NCBI RefSeq assembly: GCF_021044625.1
Contig: NZ_CP087999.1
Span: 4,671,001-4,735,000 of the forward strand
Direction of reading: 5' to 3'
DNA: 64,000 nt
Origin: Geomonas sp. RF6
Lineage (GTDB): Bacteria; Desulfobacterota; Desulfuromonadia; Geobacterales; Geobacteraceae
Shown: in pieces, positions 33,629-42,405 of the stretch
Numbering within the stretch: the stretch's first letter is position 1
Layout of the letters: each line of letters opens with the position of its first letter
Notes under the pieces: generated by a model
What the model was told of the DNA's origin: nothing
The model's input: only the letters and a program-made list of their open reading frames with translations
The model's database searches: none
Made by a program: the position numbers and the translations under genes

Positions 33629-36064
33629 GTGCGCTTAAAAGAGGACGCACACCCGGATATCATCACTGTCGCAGCGGCGTGCCACGCCATCGCCAGGGAG
33701 GCGACAGTCGTCGGGCTCTGTGCCACCGTCATCAGGCTCGCGGTCGAAGATTCCGGCGCGCTGACCGGCTACCTTCTGCTCGCGGAGAAGGGTGAGTTGC
33801 AGGTAACGGCAACAGCTGTTGCCGATCGGGAAAGGGTCCGCGTTCAGATGGAGAGTTTCGTCCCCTCCCCCACCGTCTTGCCGCTTGCGGCGGTGGACTT
33901 TGCGAGGGGATCGAAGCAGAAGGTCGTGATCGATGACACCTCCCGTCCCCACCTTTTTTCCGAAGATGACTATTTCTCCAGAAAAAAGGGGGGCTCCTTT
34001 GCCTGCATCCCGATCGTGAGGGATGACTCCACCCTCGGCGTGCTCTACCTGGAAAATGACCGTGCAGCTGGGGCCTTCGATGAAGATCGCATCCTTATCC
34101 TCGAGATCATCGCCGCCCAGAGTGCGGTAGCGCTGGAGAACATCTACAGCACCGAGAGGTTGAAAGGGCTGCTGGATGCCGCGCCGGACGCCATGGTCAT
34201 CGTCGACAGCGATGAGGCGATCGTCATTGTAAATGCACAGACAGAGCACCTTTTCGGCTACAGCAGGGAGGAGTTGCTCGGCAAATCGATGCTTATTCTC
34301 ATGCCGCGGCGCTACCGCGATGATCATACCTCTCACGTCGGGCGCTACAAAAGTGCGCCGCGATATCGCGCCATGGGAGAAAACGGTGAACAGCTGTACG
34401 CCCTGCGCAAGGACGGCAGCGAGTTCCCGGTCGATATAAGCCTCAGCCCCTTTTATCTTGACGACAAACTCCTTATTACCGCGGCGATCCGCGACGTGAC
34501 GGAGCGCGTACGCGCAGACGAGGAACTGAAGCTCGCAGAGGCGAAGTACCGCGGCATCTTTGAAAACTCCGTCGACGGCATCTTCTATGCCTCGCCACAG
34601 AGGCATCTCATCGACGTCAACCCCGCCCTCGCCGCCATGCTGGGATATGAATCTCCTGCGGAGCTTCTCGCCGCCTGCGGCGACCTTCTGCATACCATAG
34701 AGGAGACGAAGAAAACCTGCACCCTTGCATCCGTGCTTCAGGATGGGGGGCACATGGAGAGGTTCGAGGCGCTGATATCGCGCAAAAACGGCGAAGTCAT
34801 CAGCATCGTCGTGCAGGTGCGCGGCGTGCACGACGAGACCGGAAAGCTCCTGCATCACGTAGGTGTAGTTGAGGACATAACGGAGCGGAAGAAGGCGGAG
34901 GAGGCGCTGCGCTTCAGCGAGGCCCGCTACAGGACGCTGTACCGCGAAAACCCCACCATGATATTCACCGTCGACTCCAGCATGACCATCGTGTCGGCGA
35001 ATCCCGCCTCCGCACGGCAGCTGGGGTACGCGGTCGAGGACATGGAAGGGCAGAAGATTTCCTTCTTCTTCCATCACGAAGATCGCGCCGACATCGTCAG
35101 CCAGATCGAGCGGTGCATCGCCAACCCGGGGCAGGTGTACACATGGCAGTTTCGGAAGCTCTGCAGAAGCGGGAGGACCTTGTGGGTCGAGGAACTGGGG
35201 CAGGCAACCTACGACCTCAACGGCACCATCAATGTCCTCATCGTCTGCCTCGACATAACCGAGCGCCTCACGGCGGAACGCGCGCTCAAGGAGAGCGAGC
35301 TAAAGTACAAGCAGCTTGCGGAGACGCTGGAACTGCGCGTGAAGGAGACGGTGGCCGAGTTGCGCCAGAAGGACAAGATGCTGATCGTCCAGAGCAGGCA
35401 GGCGGTCATGGGAGAGATGATAAGCAACATCGCGCACCAGTGGCGCCAGCCCCTGAACACGCTCGGACTCCTTGCCCAGGAGATGCACTATTACTACGCC
35501 CCGGAGAAGGGAACGAAAGAGGGGGCGGACGTAAACTTCCACAAGACGATGGAGATCATCAACCACATGTCCAAGACGATCGATGATTTCCGGAACTTCT
35601 TCAGGCCGGAGAAGGAAAAGGTCTACTTCAGGGTCTCCGAGAGCATCGAGAAGGCGCTGAACCTCCTGGAGGGGAGCCTCAAGGTGTCCCTGATAAAGGT
35701 CGAGGTGAACAAGGCGTCCGATCCTGAGGTGGAGGGATTTCCGAACGAGTTCTCCCAGGTGCTGATGAACATACTCATAAACGCACGGGATGCCTTCGCC
35801 TCCGTCAGGGTCCCCGATCCCACCATCACCATCGACGTTTTCGAGGAGGGGGGAAAGGCGGTCGTTACCATCACGGACAATGCGGGGGGCATTCCGGGGT
35901 GGGTCCTCGAGAAGATCTTCGAACCGTACTTCACCACCAAAGGGCCAGACAAGGGAACAGGTGTCGGCCTCTTCATGTGCAAGACCATCGTGGAGAAGAG
36001 CATGAACGGCACGCTGAGCGCCAGGAACGTGGAGGGCGGCGCCCAGTTCAGGATCGAATTCTGA
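33629..36064 (+). CDS. Soluble sensor histidine kinase (GAF - three PAS - HisKA - HATPase)
   Basis: 811 residues, no membrane segment. A GAF domain (about 20-175; ends LEIIAAQSAVALENIY) is followed by PAS 1 (LLDAAPDAMVIVDSDEAIVI; EEFPVDI-type loop as GSEFPVDISLSP), PAS 2 (IFENSVDGIFYASPQRHL) and PAS 3 (NPTMIFTVDSSMTIVSANP). The dimerisation box SNIAHQWRQPLNTLGLLAQ carries the phospho-accepting His. The ATPase has N-box NILINARDAF, G1 ITDNAGGIPGWV and G2 TGVGLFMCKTIVE. The AHQWRQPLN form is common in Geobacter kinases. The start is GTG 33629 with GAGG upstream. No adjacent response regulator, so the output is unknown; the signal is probably a redox or ligand cue through the PAS/GAF domains. 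Confidence 0.93.
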   Translation: MRLKEDAHPDIITVAAACHAIAREATVVGLCATVIRLAVEDSGALTGYLLLAEKGELQVTATAVADRERVRVQMESFVPSPTVLPLAAVDFARGSKQKVVIDDTSRPHLFSEDDYFSRKKGGSFACIPIVRDDSTLGVLYLENDRAAGAFDEDRILILEIIAAQSAVALENIYSTERLKGLLDAAPDAMVIVDSDEAIVIVNAQTEHLFGYSREELLGKSMLILMPRRYRDDHTSHVGRYKSAPRYRAMGENGEQLYALRKDGSEFPVDISLSPFYLDDKLLITAAIRDVTERVRADEELKLAEAKYRGIFENSVDGIFYASPQRHLIDVNPALAAMLGYESPAELLAACGDLLHTIEETKKTCTLASVLQDGGHMERFEALISRKNGEVISIVVQVRGVHDETGKLLHHVGVVEDITERKKAEEALRFSEARYRTLYRENPTMIFTVDSSMTIVSANPASARQLGYAVEDMEGQKISFFFHHEDRADIVSQIERCIANPGQVYTWQFRKLCRSGRTLWVEELGQATYDLNGTINVLIVCLDITERLTAERALKESELKYKQLAETLELRVKETVAELRQKDKMLIVQSRQAVMGEMISNIAHQWRQPLNTLGLLAQEMHYYYAPEKGTKEGADVNFHKTMEIINHMSKTIDDFRNFFRPEKEKVYFRVSESIEKALNLLEGSLKVSLIKVEVNKASDPEVEGFPNEFSQVLMNILINARDAFASVRVPDPTITIDVFEEGGKAVVTITDNAGGIPGWVLEKIFEPYFTTKGPDKGTGVGLFMCKTIVEKSMNGTLSARNVEGGAQFRIEF

Positions 36065-36096
36065 GAGGTGAAGGCGTGTACCCCCCCGGATTCCGC

Positions 36097-36125
36097 TTGA
36101 CAAGGGGATCGTCAGGGGATATAGA
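36097..36125 (+). promoter_or_regulatory. Sigma70-type promoter upstream of the DUF2325 gene
   Basis: TTGACA (36097-36102), 17-bp spacer, TATAGA (36120-36125). The start codon is about 120 bp downstream, leaving a long leader without obvious structure. Confidence 0.6.
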
Positions 36126-36243
36126 TGAAAGCAACTTTCAATATCACACGATCAGATAAGCTGGAAGGACGTGTGCTGCAGGAATGTCATGAGCGATAGC
36201 GGACAGCGAAATACCAACGAATACTGTAGGACCGGAGGGAGTC

Positions 36244-36543
36244 ATGTGTGTTGCACTCATAGGGGGAATTGACCGCATAGGGAAGCATTATCTCGAGGAA
36301 GGGGCACATGCGGGGGTCGAACTGAGGGTCTTCAGCCAAAGCGAGGTAAATCTCGTTTCCAAGCTGAAGCACGTCGATGCCATGGTGGTCTTCACCAACA
36401 AGGTCTCGCATCGGGCGAAGATCGAGGCGATGAAAGCCGCGAAGGCAAACGGGATCCCGGTCCTGCTGCGACATTCCTGCGGCGTTTGCACCTTGCGCGA
36501 GTGCCTCGATTGCTTCAAAAACAACGCTGCCTGCGCAGCCTAA
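36244..36543 (+). CDS. DUF2325 domain protein
   Basis: A 99-residue protein matching DUF2325: MCVALIGGIDRIGKHYLEEG, VDAMVVFTNKVSHRAKIEAMK and IPVLLRHSCGVCTLRECLDC. The tail holds CxxCxxxxCxxC cysteines, a probable metal or iron-sulfur site. Members are small Rossmann-like proteins without proven role. GGAGG precedes ATG 36244 by a suitable distance. Monocistronic; a sigma70 promoter lies upstream. Confidence 0.85.
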   Translation: MCVALIGGIDRIGKHYLEEGAHAGVELRVFSQSEVNLVSKLKHVDAMVVFTNKVSHRAKIEAMKAAKANGIPVLLRHSCGVCTLRECLDCFKNNAACAA

Positions 36544-36563
36544 AGGGAAGAGTTTATAGGTAA

Positions 36564-36600
36564 GGCGCCCTCTCCGCTGCTGGCGAACCGGCAGGGCGCC
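36564..36600. terminator. Hairpin between convergent DUF2325 and THUMP genes
   Basis: GGCGCCCT / AGGGCGCC stem with a long loop containing a smaller stem (GCTGGCGAACCGGC). No T-run on the plus side, so it may be a stabilising structure instead. Confidence 0.4.
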
Positions 36601-36623
36601 GGTTCACCCCCTTAAGGATGTAG

Positions 36624-37163
36624 TTAATCTAGATGGAGCAGCTGATAGCGCTGCAGTTCCTCGCGGGTCCAGAGGGAGAGCCCGGCGCGGGGGCCGACAG
36701 TTTCAAGGGCGATGATCACGTCGGGGTTGTCGAAGGAGATACGGGCGGGCATCCCCGCCATCTGGAGAGCCTCAAGAAGATAGGTGTCGAGAAAGCGCTC
36801 CTCGTCCATCGTGGAGAGCTTTCCCTTGAAGCCGCGGCGATGCATCCGCAGGTGAAATCTCTTCCCTTCCAGAGACGGCAACCAGGCCGTCACCGCGTTG
36901 CGGGCCTTCTGTTCGAAATCCATCGGTGACTGGAAGGTGAAGGTCTGCAGCACGGGCATCAGGCGTGCGATCGCATGCAACTTCGCAGGTTCCCGCGCAG
37001 CCTCCTCCGTGATGGCGTCGAGGAGGCGCCGCGGGTCCTCCACGCGCATCAGGAGCACGTTGAAAAAATCACTCTTCGCTACCGGCCCGTAAGGCTCAAG
37101 AACCCTCCGGGCGTGGTTGTACCCCCCTTCGTAGACCGTCACCACAACGTTCCAGTCATTCAT
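36624..37163 (-). CDS. Stand-alone THUMP domain protein
   Basis: A 179-residue protein. NVVVTVYEGGYNHARRVLEP, then FFNVLLMRVEDPRRLLDAI and the region FHLRMHRRGFKGKLSTMDEE with FDNPDVIIALETVGPRAGLSLW are typical of THUMP RNA-binding domains, like Tan1/TmcB-type adaptors of tRNA modification. No catalytic domain is attached. It probably presents tRNA to an enzyme encoded elsewhere (inference). ATG 37163 is preceded by GAGGATG. Next downstream toward its 3' end is a convergent gene; upstream is phhB on the same strand, 51 bp away. Confidence 0.82.
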   Translation of the reverse strand: MNDWNVVVTVYEGGYNHARRVLEPYGPVAKSDFFNVLLMRVEDPRRLLDAITEEAAREPAKLHAIARLMPVLQTFTFQSPMDFEQKARNAVTAWLPSLEGKRFHLRMHRRGFKGKLSTMDEERFLDTYLLEALQMAGMPARISFDNPDVIIALETVGPRAGLSLWTREELQRYQLLHLD

Positions 37164-37214
37164 GTCATCCTCCAGATATCTGTGGCAGGGAACGCTACTT
37201 CCCCGCGAGTCGTG

Positions 37215-37562
37215 TCAGGCCTCTTTGCCAAAGAGCGCGTCCACCCGCGCCGCGCAGATGAAGTCGTTTTCCGAGAGCCCCCTCACCGCATGGGTGGTGT
37301 AGCGGACCAGGCATGAGCGATACGAGACCTCCAGGTCCGGGTGATGCCCCTCGGCGTGCGCGATCCAGGCAATCGCATTCACAAAGGCGATGGTCTGGTA
37401 GTAGTTCTTGAAGTCGTATTTCTTGGAAATGCCCTTCTCCCCCAACTCCCATCCGGAAAGTTTCGAAAGGAGGCGCTGCGCCTCCTCGAGCCCCAGGGGC
37501 GCCCCACCTTCTTCGCATGGAGTGCAGTGCTTCTGCGAGAGATCGCACACTTCATTTCCCAC
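37215..37562 (-). CDS. phhB: 4a-hydroxytetrahydrobiopterin dehydratase (pterin-4a-carbinolamine dehydratase)
   Basis: 115 residues from GTG 37562, preceded by AAGGAGG. It contains the family signature FVNAIAWIAHAEGHHPDLEV with the active-site histidines, and YRSCLVRYTTHAVRGLSENDF. The enzyme dehydrates 4a-hydroxytetrahydrobiopterin during aromatic amino-acid hydroxylation; some bacterial members act in molybdopterin metabolism instead. The N-terminal CxxC-like cluster (CDLSQKHCTPCEEG) is common in bacterial PhhB. No phenylalanine hydroxylase gene is in the window. It lies 51 bp upstream of the THUMP gene on the same strand. Confidence 0.9.
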   Translation of the reverse strand: MGNEVCDLSQKHCTPCEEGGAPLGLEEAQRLLSKLSGWELGEKGISKKYDFKNYYQTIAFVNAIAWIAHAEGHHPDLEVSYRSCLVRYTTHAVRGLSENDFICAARVDALFGKEA

Positions 37563-38032
37563 TGGCAATCCTCCTTGGACGGCAGGCTCGCCGGCCGCCG
37601 GCCGCTCGAATCGGTACCACACTTCACTATACCATGCGATGCCGACGCCACACGTGTCGTGGGCATGACTTCTAAGCCCTGCCAAAAGCAGGCGTAACTA
37701 CGCCACTTTTCCTCGGCAGCACGCTTGGAGCTGCATGTACCGTTGCTGAAAAAAGGGGTGTGACTTTTTGTTAATTAACCCTGAGGAGGTCTGTACGGGG
37801 CACTCTTTCGCGGAGCCGCTCCCAGCGAAGCTTCAGGCATTTCCCCTCAGGCCGGGTTTGCGAAAATGACTGCGCCCTTTTCCAAGGCAGATCTTATTTT
37901 AAATTTTTATGGAGAAACCGTGATGTTCCCTGTGATACCATGCCTCAAGTTGATCCGCCTAATGTTTACCCTACTCTACTATTCCCCATTAAATCTGATA
38001 CAATCAAAGGCTGATACAGCAACTGGAGCATT
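37563..38032. other. Long AT-rich upstream region of the PilZ gene
   Basis: About 470 bp. The stretch 37870-38040 is markedly AT-rich compared with flanking DNA. It carries several TTTTAAATTTTTATG-like runs and ATAAT-like hexamers, so promoters are likely. A 66-codon frame at 37866-38066 lacks a binding site and overlaps the PilZ start; not called. Confidence 0.45.
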
Positions 38033-40081
38033 ATGGAAACGGCCAGAAAGCTATTACATTTTGTAAAGCCTGATTCAAACCTTCCTTTCCGCCAGGACAA
38101 CGAGAAGCAAATCAACAGGCAACGCCTGATTAACCGTCTGAACTATGTTAACTTTCAGGACGGCACAGTTCTCGTCAACTTCAAACACAAGAGATACTTT
38201 CAAAATGTAACGCTCGAAGCAAAGCCGCAGCCCTGTGAAGATGACACCCTGCACTGTTACTGGGTTGATACAGAAGACATAGAGAAAAAACTTAAATCAA
38301 GCAACTTCGAAAATCTCTTCATTGTAGACGGCCACAAGCTGGTAGTTATCGAGCCGACGGTCGTCAAGGTCGACGCAACCGGTATCACAGTACGACTCCC
38401 GGAGACGGGGCGGGAGCTGAGCTACCGCAAGATGAGAAGGCACCAGTGCAGCGGTATTTCGGTGCAGCTCTCCCAGAACAGCGCCGTCTTTACGGGAACC
38501 CTCGCCGACTTCAACGCCGTCCACTTCCGCGTCGACCTGCAGGCCAAGCCCCCCCAGACATTCCAGTGGATCGACCACGAGTCCCCGGTGGTGGTCTCAT
38601 TTTCCGACGGGAAGGAAACGTACTACTCAGCAATCTGCCACATCGTGAAGCAGTCGCACGGGGCGCGTGAGCGCAGCTTCGTGCTTGAGCCGGACGGGCA
38701 GCACAAGCCGCGGTTCCGCACCAAGGCCTACCGCTCGACGCGCCAGCAGCTCCTCCCCTCCCCCAACGTCGTCTTCGATCATCCCCTCACCGACAAGATC
38801 GTCGACCTGAAGATCGTCGATATCTCCGGCACCGGCTTCTCCGTCGAGGAGAGCGTGGAGAACTCCGTGCTCGTCCCGGGGCTCGTGGTGCCGGAGGCGG
38901 AGCTCAACTTCGGGAACAGCTTCGCGACCCGCTGCAGGGTGCAGGTGGTGTTCAGGAAGGTCATCGAGGAAGAGGACGTGGTGCGCTGCGGCCTGGCCAT
39001 TCTGGACATGGACGTACAGGATCACGTGAACCTCCTCTCCCTGCTGTACCAGGTGCACGAGCGGAACTCCTACCTGAACAACCGGGTGGACATGGACAAG
39101 CTGTGGCAGTTCTTCTTCGAGACCGGATTCATTTACCCCAAGAAATACGCCTTCATCAAGGCGAACAAGGCCAAATTCAGAAGCCTCTACGAGAAGCTCT
39201 ACACGGCGAGCCCGCGTATCGCGCGTCACTTCATCTACCAGGACAAGGGATCGATTCTCGGCCACATGGCCATGGTGCGCTTCTACGAGAACGCCTGGCT
39301 CATTCACCACCACGCCGCGAGCAAGGTGGAGTCGAACCGCGCCGGGCTCGTGGTGCTGAACCAGATCGGCCGCTTCATAAACGATTCGCACAGGCTCCAT
39401 TCGATCCACCTCGATTACGTCTTTTGCTACTACCGTCCGGACAACAAGTTCCCGCACCGCGTCTTCGGCGGCGTGGCGAGGCATCTGAAAGACCCGCAGG
39501 CGAGTTCCCTCGATCCGATGGCCTACCTCCATGTGCAGCGCGACGAGAATGCGGCGCCCGCCGAGGAGAGCGAGGAGTGGCAGCTTACTCCCGCCACCCA
39601 CGAAGACCTGCGCGAGCTCTCCCGCTTCTACGAAAACCACTCCGGCGGACTGATGATCGACGCCCTCGACCTGCACCCCAATGATTCGGCGGACGAGGAC
39701 ATTGCCCGCGAGTACGCAGCGATCGACTTCAAGAGGGAGAGACACCTCCTGTCGCTGAGAAAAAAGGGGGGGCACCTCCTTGCGGTGGTGACGGTCGTTC
39801 TCTCGGACGTCGGCCTCAACATGTCGGATCTCACCAACTGTATAAAGGTCTTCGTGCTGGACCAGGAAGAGCTCTCCAAGGAGCTGCTGCAACCGGTGCT
39901 GAAGCAACTGGTGCACAAGTTCGAGCAGGAGGAGATGCCGGTCCTCCTCTACCCCGCCGCATACGCCGACGCCCAGGAGATCGAGTACGAAAAGACGTAC
40001 AACCTCTGGGTGCTCAGCATGAACCACACGGACGAGTACTTCTCCTATCTGGACCGCCTGATCAAGACGGTGAAGCACTAG
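38033..40081 (+). CDS. Large PilZ-domain protein with GNAT-like C-terminal half
   Basis: 682 residues, cytoplasmic. The N-terminal YcgR-like part ends in a degenerate PilZ (RKMRRHQCSGISV near residue 135). A second PilZ near residues 230-290 has a complete c-di-GMP site: RxxxR in YRSTRQQL and DxSxxG in VDISGTGFSV. The C-terminal half (about 345-680) looks like an acyl-CoA N-acyltransferase fold (KGSILGHMAMVRFYENAWL; NRAGLVVLNQIGRFINDS), but I cannot confirm the acetyl-CoA loop. It may be an effector whose acyltransferase-like half responds to cyclic di-GMP (inference). The first 60 codons are more AT-rich than the rest. A terminator follows 65 bp downstream. Confidence 0.8.
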   Translation: METARKLLHFVKPDSNLPFRQDNEKQINRQRLINRLNYVNFQDGTVLVNFKHKRYFQNVTLEAKPQPCEDDTLHCYWVDTEDIEKKLKSSNFENLFIVDGHKLVVIEPTVVKVDATGITVRLPETGRELSYRKMRRHQCSGISVQLSQNSAVFTGTLADFNAVHFRVDLQAKPPQTFQWIDHESPVVVSFSDGKETYYSAICHIVKQSHGARERSFVLEPDGQHKPRFRTKAYRSTRQQLLPSPNVVFDHPLTDKIVDLKIVDISGTGFSVEESVENSVLVPGLVVPEAELNFGNSFATRCRVQVVFRKVIEEEDVVRCGLAILDMDVQDHVNLLSLLYQVHERNSYLNNRVDMDKLWQFFFETGFIYPKKYAFIKANKAKFRSLYEKLYTASPRIARHFIYQDKGSILGHMAMVRFYENAWLIHHHAASKVESNRAGLVVLNQIGRFINDSHRLHSIHLDYVFCYYRPDNKFPHRVFGGVARHLKDPQASSLDPMAYLHVQRDENAAPAEESEEWQLTPATHEDLRELSRFYENHSGGLMIDALDLHPNDSADEDIAREYAAIDFKRERHLLSLRKKGGHLLAVVTVVLSDVGLNMSDLTNCIKVFVLDQEELSKELLQPVLKQLVHKFEQEEMPVLLYPAAYADAQEIEYEKTYNLWVLSMNHTDEYFSYLDRLIKTVKH

Positions 40082-40146
40082 CCATCCCCCTCGCATAGCG
40101 CTTGACTCCACAGGCGTAGTCGGCTACGTTGCCATGCAATCATATT

Positions 40147-40181
40147 CTCCTGCCCTTTCACCGAGGGGCGGGAGTTTTTTT
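40147..40181 (+). terminator. Intrinsic terminator of the PilZ gene
   Basis: CTCCTGCCCTT / AGGGGCGGGAG stem of 11 bp, 5-nt loop, then T7. Confidence 0.9.
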
Positions 40182-40208
40182 GCCTGCTGTAGTCAATGGA
40201 GGTGGCGA

Positions 40209-40655
40209 GTGTACGAGGACATCTACGAGGAGAAGATCATCCGGGGGGAGCCGCTCCCCTTCCAACTCCCCGGCTGGATCGCCTGTGCTCCCTTTGAGGA
40301 GTACCTCGGCATGAAGATCGAGGAAGCACGGGAGGGGAAGGCGCTTTTGAGCATGCCGTTCCAGGCAAAGCTCGCCCAGGGGAAGGGGCTTATGCATGGC
40401 GGAGCTATCACCGCCCTTGCCGACACGGCGGTCGCCATGGCGATAAAGAGTCTACTCCCGGAAGGGACCCACTTCGTCACCATGAGCCTCGCCCTCAAAT
40501 TTCACGCACCTGTTACCGGCGGCACCGTCCGTGCCGTCGCGACGACGAGCATGAAGGACGAGCGGACGATAGAAGGGGTCGCCGAGGTCTTCGACGAGAA
40601 CGACGTGAAGGCCGCGACCTTCACTTCACTCTTCAGGGTAAAGCGGGGGGGATGA
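40209..40655 (+). CDS. PaaI-family hotdog-fold thioesterase
   Basis: 148 residues from GTG 40209 with GGAGGTGG just upstream. The signature region FQAKLAQGKGLMHGGAITAL has the HGGxxxALAD motif, with ADTAVAMAIKSLLPEG following. SLALKFHAPVTGGTVRA is the second strand pair. Such enzymes hydrolyse acyl-CoA, often phenylacetyl-CoA or other aromatic thioesters; the substrate is unknown here. The gene starts only 28 bp after a terminator, so its promoter must overlap that terminator (a TTGACT box at 40103 is possible). Followed 78 bp later by aroK. Confidence 0.85.
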   Translation: MYEDIYEEKIIRGEPLPFQLPGWIACAPFEEYLGMKIEEAREGKALLSMPFQAKLAQGKGLMHGGAITALADTAVAMAIKSLLPEGTHFVTMSLALKFHAPVTGGTVRAVATTSMKDERTIEGVAEVFDENDVKAATFTSLFRVKRGG

Positions 40656-40733
40656 TCCTGGCTCGTCGGCATTTGCCGGGGAAGTACCTATCCCCTACAA
40701 TCTTGGTGTGCCCGAGGAAAAAAGGAGCTCACC

Positions 40734-41270
40734 ATGCCACACCCCGACACAAACATCATTCTCATCGGCATGCCCGGCTCGGGGAAGAGCACGGTCGGCG
40801 TCGTGCTGGCAAAGCGGATCTCCCGCAACTTCGTCGACACCGATGTCGTCATCCAGACCGCCATCGGGCGAACTCTGCAATCGGTCGTCGACAACGAGGG
40901 GTACCTCGAGCTGCGCAAGATCGAAGAGAAGATCCTGGTCGGCCTCTCCTGCCGCGGCCACGTCATCGCCACCGGAGGGAGCGCGGTGTACAGCGATGCC
41001 GCCATGACACATCTTAAACGGAACGGCCTGGCGGTCTTTCTCGACGTACGCCTGGCCACCCTGAAAGCGCGAGTCCGCGACTACACCACCAGAGGGCTCG
41101 CAAAACGCCCCGATCAGACCATCGACGACCTCTTTGCCGAGCGCTTCGCCCTCTACACCAGGTACGCAGACCTCACAGTCCACTGTGACGCCCTGACGCA
41201 CGAGGAGGTGTGCAAGCAGATAGAAGATCTCCTCGCCGCCCCCCCCTCCCCCCTCACCCGGACAATGTAG
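40734..41270 (+). CDS. aroK: Shikimate kinase
   Basis: 178 residues: phosphorylates shikimate in aromatic amino-acid biosynthesis. P-loop GMPGSGKST (residues 12-20), shikimate-binding Asp in FVDTDVVIQ, and Walker B-like VIATGGSAVY are present. The lid contains TTRGLAKRPD with the conserved Arg. Length is typical. A family peculiarity is that the usual GGG triplet of ATGGG is TGGS here. AAGGAG precedes ATG 40734. It may be co-transcribed with the thioesterase gene, with no functional link apparent. Confidence 0.88.
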   Translation: MPHPDTNIILIGMPGSGKSTVGVVLAKRISRNFVDTDVVIQTAIGRTLQSVVDNEGYLELRKIEEKILVGLSCRGHVIATGGSAVYSDAAMTHLKRNGLAVFLDVRLATLKARVRDYTTRGLAKRPDQTIDDLFAERFALYTRYADLTVHCDALTHEEVCKQIEDLLAAPPSPLTRTM

Positions 41271-41278
41271 CCAATGTA

Positions 41279-41460
41279 CCAATGTAGGCCGGAATAAGCG
41301 CAGCGTTTCCGGCAGATCCCGGCAGCTCCATCGGCTGGCGCCTTCCACCAGAATGCAAGACCATGTAGGCCGGAATAAGCGGAGCGTTTCCGGCAGACCT
41401 CGCCAGCTCCATCGGCTGGCGCCGACGCCGGGAACGCCTGGGCTTATCCCGGCCTACATC
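41279..41460. repeat. Three REP-like units (family A) downstream of aroK
   Basis: Two same-orientation units (about 41283-41314 and 41364-41395, each TGTAGGCCGGAATAAGCG...GTTTCCGGC) each followed by CAGCTCCATCGGCTGGCGCC. One inverted unit lies at about 41425-41457. Confidence 0.85.
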
Positions 41461-41610
41461 CACACACCGCAAAACATCCTCGCCCCCTCCTTTTCCGCAA
41501 CCATCTGTCAGGATTTCACCGCGATTGCTCCACATTAAATATCTGCTATAAATTCATGGCGACAAGGCTTCGATGGCACGAAAGGTGCCCACACTCATGC
41601 GGGGGGACTC

Positions 41611-42393
41611 ATGCAGAGACGACATACACTTCGGCTCGCCATCATACTTTTACTCGCCACCCTCACCCCTGCTCATGCCGAGCCGGGGAAACAGATCCCC
41701 GGCGCCGAGAAGACCACAAGGACAAAGGCGCTCGAAGCAGGAGCAAAGCTCATCCAGGAGAGGTCTCCACTGAAGGCGATGAGCATGTACCTGAACGGCT
41801 TCCACTTCCATTCCGGCGACATGACCCACCAGATGACCGCGTACCACTACTGCTCGGGGCTGAGCGAAGAACTGACGCAGTGCGTCCTCTATGACGGAAA
41901 CGACAAGAACTCACGCCTCATCGGCATTGAATACATCGTGAGCGAACGCCTCTTCGGCACCCTGCCGGAGGAGGAGCGAAAGCTCTGGCACAGCCACAGA
42001 TACGAGGTGAAGTCGGGGACGCTGGTAGCTCCGGGTATACCTCTTGCCGTCGAGCACCAGCTGATGGAGAAGATCGTAAGCACCTACGGAAAGACGTGGC
42101 ATACCTGGGAGTCGGCGTACGATCCCCTGCCGCTCGGCATACCGATATTGATGATGGGATTTACAGCGGACGGGCAGATGAAGCCGCAGGTTATGCAGGA
42201 AAGGGACCGGCTCCTCAAGGTCGACTCTGCGGAGCACAAGAAGAACAGGGCGGACATCCCGACGCCGAAGCCGGTGCCGGGGGCGGACGCGTGGCAGAAC
42301 GGTCCCGCGCCGCAGGTGACACTTACAGAAGGGAGAAGGAAGCGGACAGGAGATTTAGTCGTTCCTGCCCGGAAGGTGGAAGCCGGCAAATAG
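41611..42393 (+). CDS. Secreted DUF1264 (oil-body-associated-like) protein
   Basis: A 260-residue exported protein. A signal peptide (LRLAIILLLATLTPAHA) is followed by the DUF1264 core: HSGDMTHQMTAYHYCSGLS, CVLYDGNDKNSRLIGIEYIV, EERKLWHSHRYEVKSG and IPILMMGFTADGQMKP. The family includes plant oil-body-associated proteins and bacterial relatives of unknown function. GGGGG lies ahead of ATG 41611 at a usable distance, a poor ribosome binding site. Monocistronic, convergent with the ArsR-type gene. Confidence 0.83.
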   Translation: MQRRHTLRLAIILLLATLTPAHAEPGKQIPGAEKTTRTKALEAGAKLIQERSPLKAMSMYLNGFHFHSGDMTHQMTAYHYCSGLSEELTQCVLYDGNDKNSRLIGIEYIVSERLFGTLPEEERKLWHSHRYEVKSGTLVAPGIPLAVEHQLMEKIVSTYGKTWHTWESAYDPLPLGIPILMMGFTADGQMKPQVMQERDRLLKVDSAEHKKNRADIPTPKPVPGADAWQNGPAPQVTLTEGRRKRTGDLVVPARKVEAGK

Positions 42394-42405
42394 GGAAAGA
42401 GAGAG

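Noticed and set aside
37866-38066. 66-codon frame before the PilZ gene
   Set aside because: No ribosome binding site, AT-rich chance frame overlapping the PilZ start.
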